Below, piece after piece: positions 34,798 to 45,676 of a stretch of 47,288 nt of DNA. The DNA is from Emmonsiellopsis sp. PD_33 (lineage: Eukaryota; Ascomycota; Eurotiomycetes; Onygenales; Ajellomycetaceae): contig JANTQF010000273.1 of the NCBI GenBank assembly GCA_032988165.1, forward strand, positions 1-47,288, in the 5' to 3' direction. The notes beneath the pieces were generated by a model. It was not told the origin of the DNA. It ran no database searches and saw only the letters and a program-made list of their open reading frames with translations. How positions within the stretch are numbered: the first letter of the stretch is position 1; every line of letters begins with the position of its first letter. The position numbers were made by a program, and so were the translations under genes.

Positions 34798-37292
34798 CCG
34801 CTCGGGCCATATCGTGTTGAGGAGGTATCCATCCATCCAGGCCATCCATAGATGGTGTGTGTAGGGGTGGTTGGGGAGGTGGGTAGGTATGTGCATCAGC
34901 TACTGTTTGCCGAGTGTGTACGGAGTATGTATGTCTGTATGGGCCATGGGACGATGCCTGCATGCAACTGCCGACAAATAACTATCTATCCATTTGATTC
35001 AATACATATGGCCGGAACGAGATCGGTGGGGAGAACAGCTAGGTTCTGGATATTTAGCTGCTGTTGGGAGATTGATGAGCAGCGGGGAATTAACGTTAAC
35101 ATAACTGGTTTATGGTTGCCATCCTTCAAGGTCAGTCAGGAAGTCAAGCATCCATCCATCCATGAAGTCGGTTATATTCTGCTTTCGGGGGTAAAAGGTG
35201 GCTTCTTAGCAGGTGATTAACTGCTGGCCACCATCTGACGCCAGCCAACATGGTAAAAAGGGAAACTGAATTAAAAAACTAAAAAAAAATGTCCGTCATC
35301 CCGGAAACAAACTACAGGGTGGGATTGGGTTGTTGGACACCTCCATATCAATTTTGATTGACTTTATTTTCCGGGAACATGCCTTGATTCTCAATCTTTA
35401 GTCGATTCCCCCCCTCCCTATCGGCTGATGATGGTAGTTAGCTAGTTAGTTAATAATCTCGGAGCTATCAACTCCTGACGTCGCTTGCAGCTTAAAAGTT
35501 GTCAGGTCAGTCACTTGATGCCGTTTTAGCTCGCCGTTTTTCTTTGTTTGCTCACTTCTTCTCTCAAAAATAAGATCCACGAGGCCTGGGGAAATACATC
35601 CATAGTCTGCTTGTTAGTTTCTTAGGCGCCACTGACGACAGCCCTTGCATTGGCCAAATGATAAACAATATGGGTCGCTCAAGAGGGGAAGATGGATCGA
35701 TCAGCTTGGATGAGGATCCCTCGTTTTTGTCAGATCGCCAGCATGTTCGGCATTTCTCGTTGACGATCTGTTCAAATTCGACCAAGCAAAGTCAATTGAC
35801 GATCCATCAGATTCAGCTTTCAAGCTTGACCCGTCAAGGAGAATTTTAGCATCCATGGACCATGGTTTTGTGGACAGCAATTGTTCCGTCGCGTTACCCG
35901 TCGCCATGACCCTGAATCCCCAGCGTTGGGTTCAAAGGCCATCAATCGCCAGTTTCCAGTTAATAATTGGGCCACAGCGTACCTGATATATTCCGTCGGC
36001 TTCTGATTCACCAGGAATACTCGGGAGTAACTACCATGGCTATTCCGGCCTCGCTCAAGAGTCAACAAGAGAGGGAAGGTCCCCGTTGGCCAGCAAGAGA
36101 GCTGCGCTGCCCAATCCCGCCGAACGAGGCGTTGAACAATCGTCCAGCCTGCAGCCAACCAAAGGGCCTCAGCAGGCTGCTCAGCACCACTCGGATGCAG
36201 ACAGATGCACATATAATGCAGATGCAATGCACTGCAATTGCACCGCGCTTGCATCAAAACGCAACAGCTTATGAAGTTGGCCACCAAGTTGCAAGCTTGG
36301 TCGTCGCACTTTGACCACCGCCGGTTCATCCCATTCGTGTAATTAATTGATCACCCACAGGGAGGAAGGGCACAGGCGTCCCACTCTTTGCACGACACTG
36401 GAGTTGTGCATCGCCGGGCTATGCTATGTATGCGTGATTTTATTTCATGCCGTGCTTGGGGGGAAATATTGCGCTTGTGCGAGATGATTTGCCTTTCAGG
36501 ATATTTCTTCTGTGCTGGGCGCTTCTGGCTCTCTCAGTAACCTGAAGGAGAACACGAATCAACCTTGGCTACTCTTGATCTTCCATTTTGGCTTGGTCAT
36601 GACTCGATTGATAGATAGGATTTATTTCCATTTCTGGTAACCTGGCATGCATGGCTGCAGGTGTCTTTATGAGTGTTGGTTCATTACATGCGCTGAGTTG
36701 AATGTGTCTATCCGGGTACGGCTTCTGGCATCTCTACACGACACTGACCGGACACGCGTACACATGGCATGATATGGAATGGCGAGCCCTCGGTGGTAAG
36801 CTGCGGAGCCATATGGACACAACTCAACCAAGGAGAATTTGATACAGTACTATTTCTCCTACATGAAGGATCACCCAGGCAGCTTTCTGGTCATATTGGC
36901 TTAACGGCCTTTCCTGAAACTAATGTCAGCTGGGTATCTAGCGCCTTCCAGGTTTCCCTTGCAAGCAATAATTTACCTCTTGTAACAACGCAAAAGATAT
37001 CAACGTCTTCGGTCCATTCATGTTCAGAAATATGGAGAAGAAGTGCACTGTTATTGGCTTATTGATTCCGATTCTCCAAAACAAGGCAATTTGGTATTTA
37101 GAAAATCCACAGTAAATCATTTCAATGATATACCCAAATATAAACCACGCAAATACAATGTCTGTCTATGATAACATGTGCTGCTCATATTGAAAGCATC
37201 AAGGGTTCACGCTGTTTCTATAACCAAAACTTCGTGGTAATAGATCCCAGAATCCAGCTCCATTTCATATTTACTGCTGATTGGCTAATTCC

Positions 37293-37315
37293 CAGCTTAG
37301 TGCCGCACTAAGCTG
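37293..37315. promoter_or_regulatory. 23-bp perfect palindrome
   Basis: CAGCTTAGTGC is followed by a single C and then the exact reverse complement of the arm. It could be a dimeric protein site, or a hairpin if transcribed. There is no run of T after it that would suggest a terminator. Confidence 0.6.
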
Positions 37316-37512
37316 CACCCTAAACCTAAAGCCTTTCTAGCTAGTTTTAGCTCATTGTATAAATAGTTGATTTCCCGTGGCAATATGATCTATATTTGCA
37401 ACTACAAACCCACACGATCAACATCTGAAACAAAATCAACGCAACATACCAAGCCTCCAAGGTCCACGTCACTCTCAATTCATCATCCGACATCATCACT
37501 CGCCGCTCAAGT

Positions 37513-37538
37513 AGCAGCAGCAGCAGCAGGAGCAGCAG
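37513..37538 (+). repeat. AGC/CAG trinucleotide repeat
   Basis: Eight AGC/CAG-type triplets with one interruption in gene-poor DNA. They lie in a short ORF without other coding support. Confidence 0.8.
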
Positions 37539-38321
37539 ATGAAAACCTGCTATGCTGAAACAACGCCCAAACAACCTGAAAACGGCATCCCCCGCCTCCC
37601 CGTTTTCCCCATCCTTGCTCCCCTCCCAGCTCCCGCTCGTGATTCCCTGATTCCCCTACAAATTACCCGCCAGCATCGGCTCAAATATAGAAAATCTAGA
37701 ACAAACAAGCAACAGCGGGCCATACCCAATATCCCCCTTTCATAGCCCTACATCCCCCGTGATCCACCATAGAAGAATGATGGTAGATGTTGACTACTGC
37801 CACTGTTACATATATATGCAGCGAGCCAACGAAACTAACCGCCCACCTCCCCCTCCACCCCTCCCCAGCGGCCGCCCCATGAAAGTTGATCCTCCCTCCC
37901 ATCCACGCCGTGCCGCAAGTTTCATCAGAAAAACGCCTGCTGCAGGGTCCCACTCTCCAGTGATGACACCGTCTACTGAGTTGAGAGGGGGGCCGATGCG
38001 GACAATCACGTTCCGGACTGGAGAACGGGGTTTCTATTCTCCCCTTGCTTACTTCAAACGTGATTGGGAATGGAATAGGCATGTTTGACAAGGAGGAGGG
38101 AGGGGTGGAAATATGCAGGGTTTTTACTCTTCCTTGCCGTGTCACTCGACTGAACTCCCAAATGATTGTACGATTCTCATGAATGAGGGAAGGGATACGC
38201 AGGGGGTTAGGTAGGGTGTGGATTTAGAGGGGTGTGGGGGGGTACAGCACATAGCACACAGCACACAGCGCCTGTATGTGAATGTCTGTTTTATTCGAGA
38301 CTGTCTGAGAACAATCCACAG

Positions 38322-38352
38322 CATACGTATGTATGTATGTACATGTACATGT
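38322..38352 (+). repeat. ATGT/ACATGT repeat
   Basis: GTAT units run into GTACAT units. The tract is self-complementary and could fold. Confidence 0.75.
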
Positions 38353-39763
38353 TAGACAGGTGACTGACTGGGGGGGTGTGCTGGGCGGCTGTACTCGTCA
38401 CCCATCAATTTAACTACATGCATTTGATAGTACTACACGAAGTGATAGATGGAGGAGGCGGGGGATTCAGTTTCTTTCCTGCTGAACCTGCTTCCAGACC
38501 AGACCTACTGGTTACAGAGTAACTCAGCAGTTGGCAGTTGACAGGGATGGTAGGGGTCTCATAAAAGACGTTGGACTTGGAGGAGGCAGTGTACTGTACC
38601 ACCATGGATACATACATCAGATGTTGGATCTTTACCTGCCAGGTGGCTTTTTTCCTTTTAGCGGGTTTATGTTGGTTCTCTTCTAGAAACGTGTGGAATT
38701 TTTGGTTTCTTTTGATATTGTATCCATGGATGTCATGTCTTTTGGATATCTTTTATAGATACTACCCAGTTCCAGGTGCTATGCCGTAACTCTCCATCTC
38801 TCGCGCCTTGATTTACGAGGGTGTCGTTTCATCCGGTCAAGTAAATGTATACACGCAGATCTTCAATTCGTTGCTATGTTCTGAAATAGCTAATCTTGCA
38901 TTCCACCAAGGTGTTCATTCATTCATATTCCTAACCTCGTTTCATCGTATCCCAACCCCCCGCATTCCGTATATAACTACGGAGGTACGTTAGCTTACCG
39001 ACCGGCATCCATATTATGAATATTCAATCAGAAATATCTCTATAAAAAATCCTCCCAACTAACCGGCTAGTCAACACCTTACCCTCCCTAATCCCCTGCA
39101 TAGCCATTGTGTTGGTTAATTCATGCCCCGTTACCAGGTTCCCGGCGCCAAAAAGATATTTCCTATATATAGCCGTCTCTATCTTACTCACAACGCCGCA
39201 GCGGCGGTATGATGTAGCTAGTAGTCGCAGTTAACGAACTAGCTCCCGCCCCCAAAACCCCAAAGCCCTGTAAAGAGTAGTAAAAATGATTGCCTCAGGA
39301 AGCTCGTATCTATGGATGTAAGAGCCGGGATTATTATCCAACAGCTAATCTACCAACTACATGGATGCTTCGCAGTAGAAACATGTGGTTACTCTAAAAT
39401 AATTACAGAACTGTCTATGTAGAAAATCGCCAGGATCCTTCTTGTACATACATGTGCAATAATTTATTCCTTAGCTTGCATCATTAGGGAAGGGGAACTA
39501 AAAATGCGCCGATATCATGGTATATTTAGCAAGAGAAAGAGAGGAGGGGGGGAGAGATGGCTGAGCATTTCTGCTAACTAATATCATCAACTTCATCATT
39601 TTGCTTTCCCCTGTAGGGTAGGGTAACTGGAGACCTACACAAAAGGGATTCCTATATGCCGTATACTAGTATGTATGCATGCACCATTTCTACCCATTTT
39701 CCTTGCCATTTGGTGATTGATGGCATCGACAGATACCATCCTCATCCTTCAACCAAGTTAAAT

Positions 39764-39823
39764 ATAGTAACTTTTAAAGTTAACTTGTGAGTTAACTGGT
39801 TAACACATTAATAATAGTAACTT
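39764..39823. promoter_or_regulatory. GTTAAC cluster flanked by ATAGTAACTT direct repeats
   Basis: Three GTTAAC hexamers (39779-39784, 39791-39796, 39799-39804) lie within 26 bp, bracketed by two identical 10-mers, ATAGTAACTT, at 39764-39773 and 39814-39823. The structure suggests a multi-site regulatory element about 3.9 kb upstream of the kinase ATG. The binding protein is unknown. Confidence 0.45.
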
Positions 39824-40262
39824 ATTTGCTTTGGCTTGAGCTTCCTTTTCATCCATTGTCAGCCTCTCCACAACCGCCTAATCCCAATTTCTCGCCCCCC
39901 CAGGTTCTGACTCAAAGAAGGCGCCTGTTGGATCGACGAAAAACTTGTCGGTTCATCAGGTCAAATGTCAGGTATGGATCAACTGGCTAATTAGTAGTTA
40001 ATTAGTACATATGGCAAGTGGTAATTTCCATACCTACGTAGCCCTTTCATGCTTATTATGATATCGGGATAACTACTCAGATGCCTCTGGTTTCCTCAGA
40101 TCTATTTCGCTTTTTCGGGATGATATGATGGAGTTGGGTATCAAGTGATGCCATATGTAGTTGCTTATTACACGGCATAAATCGCCACACCAGCGCGGAC
40201 CGAGCCGAGGGGTGATAAGGGAACAGGGGAGGTTTTATTGCGCGTGAATGAGCAAGTGACAT

Positions 40263-40283
40263 TTATCTATCACTGATAGATAA
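40263..40283. promoter_or_regulatory. 21-bp perfect palindrome with four GATA motifs
   Basis: TTATCTATCA, one C, then the exact reverse complement. Two GATA cores lie on each strand, so it suits a dimeric or paired GATA-factor site (NsdD, AreA, SreA and WC-type factors all read GATA). Function is inferred. Confidence 0.5.
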
Positions 40284-42256
40284 TGTTATCAATGCGGATG
40301 GGAGGGGGGGGGCAAGAATAAATGATAATTGACTGGAGTCTTGTCTCGTCTCATCTTGGTATCAGATCAGATGAGAATGAAACTCTGTCTCCATATGCAT
40401 ATGCCGAGTGGCTATGATAGTGGTTGTTAATGCTTTACAATGCGGTTCTATGATTATATATTCGCGAAGACTTGCATTGCCGTGGGCGGGGAGAAATAAA
40501 TATGCACAGAGATACATAGATAGGGAGATAGTAGATAGGTAGGTAGCTGATCAGGCTGCTCTGCTTCCGTAAATCCCCGGTTGATTATTGTGGAAGTTGG
40601 CAAATCTCCTGCACATATCTATTCGTATGCATTATCATCAAGCAACAAGATGGAGACTTGTCATCTCTGTATTTATTTATTTGTTTATTTTGATCACTCC
40701 ACCAATTGCTGATATGCACCAAAACCCGACGTCCAATGGTCATTGGCGGGGGGGAAGGAAATAGAATGGGGTTAATCTATTACTATTAGTTGCTGTGACT
40801 TGGCCTGTGCCCTGCTTCGTCCACGTAGCCAGGAGTATGTAACCAGGTCAATCAATCCAAAGCTGAACCTGCGACTGGCGTCTCAGATGCATTCATTGGA
40901 AGTTGCAGCTCGAGGCGAACGAGGACCTTGCGACCCGACCCCGACCGCAAGTCTCAAGAGGGCCCGTTTCATGCTCTGGACTTCCAAGGTCCCTCCCAAT
41001 AGGACGATGGAGAGGGTCCTTTTAGTTTATGTAGCTGCACCGCCAGGAGTTGAAAACCAGCCATCACGATGGACACAAATCAGAACGAGAGACACGATAG
41101 ACATGATAGACCGATAAAGTGCCTCACCAGCCAGGCTGTCGTGCATGATCCTTTGACACGGACACACAACTTCCCCTCAATTGAACCACTCTCTCATTTC
41201 GTGACACCCCCCCATTCCCTTTTCGATTGGGCCGTTCCTCGCCCTCCCCACTCTGCTGCATGTCAACAAGCCGGAGACGGCCAATCAGTTCGGCAGCAAG
41301 CCCACTCCAGCAAGCTCCAAGATTCGAGAACCATAAGGTTGCTTGTGAGCGTGCCGGGATTAGGCAGAGATAGGCCGTCACGTCGCCCCCCAGCACCACT
41401 CATCAAACAATGCAGCCCTCCATTAGCGCTGGCGTCATCAACCCAAATTAGCAGCTCATAACTCGGCCCTAAGGGGTCTAGGGGTGACTAGTGGGCACTT
41501 CCCGCCAATAATGCCGTGGGCTAGCCGGCGACGGCGTGGAGCTAGGGGCACCTGGCTCAAACAACAAGTGGACAGCTTGCAAGTTGAGAACAGGGAACGG
41601 GCACAGGCTGAGCCGGGCTGGGTTTGCCATCCAAGTGATCCAAGTGATCCAATCAGTCCGGCATCAGCTGCACATCGTGGCGCCCACCCACACTCCCACA
41701 GCCGTTGATCGGCCCCTTTCTTAGAGACACGCATCATGATTGTGTGCTGGTCTTTGTTGAGGACTCGTCCATGTTGCACCCCATCTGCTGCTGACAACCA
41801 CGGTGCTGCTGTCTTGGAGCAGCCGGGTGCGTGGACAGAAGCAGGCCTGACATGGCCATAGTAGAGTGTGTTGTCGCCGAACTCGCAGGAGGTGCGGGTG
41901 GCAATTGGCGGCCGGCTTGCTTGGGCCGATGGCAATGAGGCCAGGCTGGCTGTTTCCACGGCTACTCGGCTGCAGACACGTCACACGCAGGCCGTAATTT
42001 TACTGTAATGCCGCGCAACGGCAGCGTAATATCCACGCACCACTGGATTATGTCATAACCTTTGGCGGCGTGCGTGGCGGCTGCGTGTGCTGCTCCTGGG
42101 GACCGGCTTAGTTCCACGCGCTTCGGGCCCGTTCGACCACATTCGGCGGGCTTCTGCTCGCCCGTCGCAGTGTGTCAGCGGTACGGCGAGTGACGGGCAG
42201 GTACCGCGGCTTGGCAGCTCGTGGCACGCAGCGTCATAGGCAGCAGAGCAGCAGCC

Positions 42257-42288
42257 GGTATTGCCAGGTACTGCCAGGTATTGCCAGG
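42257..42288 (+). repeat. Triple 10-bp repeat GGTAYTGCCA
   Basis: Three tandem copies with one C/T difference; each contains the inverted pair GG and CC around TAYTG. About 1.46 kb upstream of the kinase ATG. Confidence 0.7.
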
Positions 42289-43365
42289 CGCAGTGACTCG
42301 CTCACCGCCCTGTTCGTCCCCCGGATCGTCACCGTCCATCAGTCAGCCAGCTTCATCGCCATCTCCTGCTCCCTTGCCTTCCCTTCCCTTCCCTCCTCTT
42401 CTTCTTCCTCTTCTCCTTCACCTCCCTTTCCTCATCGACTCCTCGCTAGCCTTCCTCGTCTCCGCCCTATAACCCTCTCTTGCTCCCTCTCCTCCTCCTC
42501 TTCCCTCTTCTCCCTCCTCAACCTCGCCTGTCTGCCCACCTCGCCTCCCGCCCTCCCATCGCCCGCCACGGAATGATAGAGCACTTGCACAGGGACGAAC
42601 AGTGATCTCTTGGTTCTCCTTGAATTGCCATCGTTGCAGTGCCCTGTCTCCCGCCCTCTCTCCTCGTCTCTGCCTGCTTCGCTCCGCCTCTCGAATAGCT
42701 TATCTCCCATAGCTATCACCACCGCCACCCGCCTGGTCTTCGTCAACCGCTCGTTCTGACAACTATTCTCCAGCGTCTTGCCGTTTGCAGCGTTCGAGCA
42801 CAGCGTATCCTCTTTGATAAACGGTTGATTGAGGCCCAGACCTTCGAGAGGGAACCTACCTCGTCCATCGGAGCGGCACCTCAAAGCGACTATTTGCCTG
42901 CGTCGTGATCGAGTCATCGAACTAGCACCACCCTCAGATGTTATCCGTCCGACAAGTGTTTCAATAACAGACCTTCGAGTCGTCAGTGACGGTTTGCCAC
43001 GCAGGCCCTTTGGACAGAAAGCCCCCCTTTTCGAGCCCACTCCTACCTGTGGATTGCCCAAAGCGTTGCCCGCTCCGCCTGTGTCGCCCTCTGGATCAGT
43101 GACTCATCGTCATCTGTTATTGTTGTTGACCAGTGTCCACAAGCATTGATTCAACGGCTATCTTTCCCACGAACCTTCCAGCCAGGTGTTCGAGGTTCCC
43201 GATATCACCATAGTCCTTTCTAATTCCAATTTCCATCACGAACTTTTACGCAGCGATCTAATCTCAACTCCCCTATCTCATTTGACGTTTCGACATCAAC
43301 CTTTTCATCGACCCGCGACTTCTTGTCGACCTTTCTTTAAGTTCTCTCTTTCGAGGTTTCAGCCT

Positions 43366-43525
43366 ATGCCAGACTTCCCAATGCGCTCATAACGGTCTTT
43401 ACCCATTTCCTACTCTCTTTACCTTGCGGCGGTACTACCAACGCCATCCAAGTCCCGGACGACAGACAATTATTTCTTTTGTATTCATACCTCCATCTCG
43501 AACATCTATTTATATGAGCCTCTGA
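43366..43525 (+). promoter_or_regulatory. Two upstream ORFs of the kinase gene
   Basis: ATG at 43366 (eight codons, TAA ending at 43392) and ATG at 43514 (three codons, TGA ending at 43525) lie 385 and 237 bp upstream of the main ATG. If included in the mRNA they should lower translation of the kinase. Confidence 0.4.
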
Positions 43526-43750
43526 ACCAACGTTACGGTGTTTTGTCGCTTTCTATCCCGCCTTCTGGCCTGAGGGGTATTCCGTTTCTCCTACCTGCGG
43601 AGGGGACCTGATATATTTTTATCCTTGCACATCTATCTCAACTTGTCTATATATATTTTTCCTTGTTACTTTTTGTCGTTCTGTCCTTTTACCGCCCCTC
43701 CGAATTCCTCGTCGACCTCGCTATACTCTTGTGCAGTCTGACCAGCATCC

Positions 43751-45676
43751 ATGGACAGTATGGATTGTTTGCGTGAAAACTTTGCCCAGGGGGAGCTCCT
43801 TGATAACCGGTTCCGCACCGTGGCTCCGCTGAATCATGGCTCCTTTGGAATGGTCTTCCTGGCAGACGATACCTTGACTGGAGAACAGGTTGCGATCAAG
43901 TGCTTGACCAAACCGTCGTCAAGTGACTCATCGCCTCTAGCCGTGGACGAACGGTCCGAAGAGCTGGAGTGCCATAACCGCCTGGGGTTCCATCCGAATA
44001 TCGTCAACCTGGTCCATTCCTTTGAAACAGACAACCATGTCTTTTTGGTTCTGGAATATTGCTCCATGGGTGACCTTTACGAAGCCATCAGGAACAACCG
44101 CGGACCCCTTCAAACCGAGCACGTCCGTGACTTGATGCTCCAGCTTGTCAGCGCAGTCGAGTATATGCATTCCAAAGGCCTCTATCATCGGGACATCAAA
44201 CCCGAAAACATCTTCTTGACCCACGATGGTTCCATGAAGCTTGGAGATTTTGGATTGGCCACTCGCAGCCCTTGGTCTTATGAGGCCTGCGTTGGAAGCG
44301 ATCGTTACATGGCCCCTGAACAATATGAACCTACTCCAAGCGGCTACTCGACCAGGCAAGCCGATATTTGGTCTGTTGGAATTTGTCTTCTCAATATCCT
44401 ATTCGCGAGGAACCCCTTTGTTACGCCAACCGAGTCTGATATCTTTTTTGCCGATTATACGCGTGACCGCCAGTCACTCTTTGACATCTTCCATAACATG
44501 TCCCAGGATACCTTTGAGATCTTGTCCAATGCTATGGCCCTCGACCCGGAGAAACGTTCGCTATCGGGTGTTCGCCAAGCTATCCTACGTGCTGTCTGCT
44601 TTACCACTGACGACGAGACCTTGGACGATGACTTCTGCACCGAAGACCGTGAGATCGTCACCGCCAATGCCGACCGAGAACCACTCCGGACCCCTTCAAT
44701 CTCAAGCCCCCAGATCAACCAAGGAGACTCGTTCCCGTGGGCCAAAGCCTTACAGTCTACCCCTCAACAAGCGATCCGCCAGCTCTCTGTCATCCCAGAC
44801 ACCGAGAGCTACTCGGAGGATTTGTTCCCTGCATCGGAAGCAGCGGCCAGCTCCTGGTACTCCGTCCACGCGGGATCCCCCTCAACTGGTTCCGCACTGG
44901 GTTCCACCTTTGGTGCTTCTTTCAAGTCAATTGGCATGCGTCCCATCGAACATCGGTATCCTCCTCTATCGGATCCTGTTCCCATTAGCGGGTCTCTGCC
45001 AATCCAAGCCGGCCGGCCAATCCCCGCAATGTCGTTGGTTTTCGGAAAAGGCAACAAGGACCAAATCTCGAAGAGCTGGAGCGACATGTTCGACGAAGAG
45101 GAAGAGGAGTCTGAGAATGAGGAGCTCGCCATGAAGCAACGTATGGAGCAAAACTCCCGCAGCTGGAGCCAGGATAGCAGAGATGAGCCACCCACTGTTC
45201 GTACCTTTGGGCTATCCGATATCGGGGGCTCATCGCTGCTCAATTCGCGATCCACTACCCCTAGCGATAATCCCAAGAGCGTCGCCATTCCTACTCGCAA
45301 GGCCAACGACAATCTGGGAGAGAATCATTTTGCGGGATCGACCCTTCACTCGCCTCGATATTCTCCTCCCAAGCAGTCCGGTATGGACAAGTGGGCCGCC
45401 CTCGGGAACAAACGCCGCAACTTCTATCCCAAGCGGAAGGATTCCTCGCGCTCCAAGAAACCCAACTACATGTCCAAGAGCTGGCGCAAGGAGTCGGGAC
45501 TTGGCTCACCAGGACTTGATGAACGGCACGTGGATCAACATTTCCTAGAGATCGATTGGCGTCGGGATCCCTTCGAGACAATCAAGGCAAAGAAGAACCC
45601 CAACCCGGTTGCCAACTACGATGGGATCGATGACGATTTCGACTGGATCGGCGGTTGGCACGATCTTCACATTTAA
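43751..45676 (+). CDS. Serine/threonine protein kinase, Ran1/Pat1-Ksp1 type
   Basis: A single exon of 641 residues. The kinase domain spans about 20-290: glycine loop NHGSFGMV (first Gly replaced by Asn28), ATP lysine K50 in VAIK, HRDIKPEN with catalytic D148, DFG at D166, and MAPEQYEP. The C-terminal half is Ser/Pro-rich with an acidic patch (FDEEEEESENEE) and ends in DFDWIGGWHDLHI, a conserved tail I associate with filamentous-fungal Ksp1/Ran1 homologues. Yeast Ksp1 and fission yeast Ran1/Pat1 regulate nutrient signalling, filamentous growth, autophagy or entry into meiosis; a similar developmental role here is inference. The very long upstream region and leader ORFs suggest complex control. 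Confidence 0.88.
   Translation: MDSMDCLRENFAQGELLDNRFRTVAPLNHGSFGMVFLADDTLTGEQVAIKCLTKPSSSDSSPLAVDERSEELECHNRLGFHPNIVNLVHSFETDNHVFLVLEYCSMGDLYEAIRNNRGPLQTEHVRDLMLQLVSAVEYMHSKGLYHRDIKPENIFLTHDGSMKLGDFGLATRSPWSYEACVGSDRYMAPEQYEPTPSGYSTRQADIWSVGICLLNILFARNPFVTPTESDIFFADYTRDRQSLFDIFHNMSQDTFEILSNAMALDPEKRSLSGVRQAILRAVCFTTDDETLDDDFCTEDREIVTANADREPLRTPSISSPQINQGDSFPWAKALQSTPQQAIRQLSVIPDTESYSEDLFPASEAAASSWYSVHAGSPSTGSALGSTFGASFKSIGMRPIEHRYPPLSDPVPISGSLPIQAGRPIPAMSLVFGKGNKDQISKSWSDMFDEEEEESENEELAMKQRMEQNSRSWSQDSRDEPPTVRTFGLSDIGGSSLLNSRSTTPSDNPKSVAIPTRKANDNLGENHFAGSTLHSPRYSPPKQSGMDKWAALGNKRRNFYPKRKDSSRSKKPNYMSKSWRKESGLGSPGLDERHVDQHFLEIDWRRDPFETIKAKKNPNPVANYDGIDDDFDWIGGWHDLHI

Larger units (their letters stand above)
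33493..41999. other. Large gene-poor region
   Basis: About 8.5 kb without a supportable protein gene on either strand. ORFs up to 169 codons (35820-36329 minus, 41456-41959 minus, 33497-33919 plus) show no motifs, no plausible splice partners, and low-complexity or biased composition. The first few hundred bases are the VPS18 3' flank. Elsewhere there are ATCC, CAG, ATGT, CACACAG and TATTT simple repeats, TTTAGGG doublets, two long perfect palindromes and a GTTAAC cluster. It may hold distal regulatory DNA for the kinase gene, or an unannotated non-coding transcript. Confidence 0.6.
42000..43750 (+). other. Promoter and long pyrimidine-rich leader of the Ran1/Ksp1-like kinase
   Basis: The plus strand is strongly C/T-rich from about 42,350 (CTTCC and CCTCTTC runs), typical of transcribed fungal leaders. 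A 10-bp unit GGTAYTGCCA occurs three times at 42257-42288. Two short upstream ORFs, 43366-43392 (8 codons) and 43514-43525 (3 codons), precede the main ATG. The long minus-strand ORF at 42432-43061 is an Arg/Glu-rich mirror of the pyrimidine tract and is not accepted as a gene. Confidence 0.5.

Noticed and set aside
35820..36329. 169-codon minus-strand ORF in the gene-poor region
   Set aside because: Composition is unlike the neighbouring proteins, with many Cys and Trp, and it has no recognisable motif.
40267..40279. Resemblance of the palindrome core to the bacterial tet operator
   Set aside because: CTATCACTGATAG matches the tetO core, but no TetR-like gene or vector sequence is near; GATA-site symmetry is the simpler explanation.
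41456..41959. 167-codon minus-strand ORF
   Set aside because: GC-rich region with overlapping ORFs in several frames; no family features.
42432..43061. 209-codon minus-strand ORF rich in Arg and Glu
   Set aside because: It is the complement of a C/T-rich leader; the Arg/Glu runs follow from the base bias.
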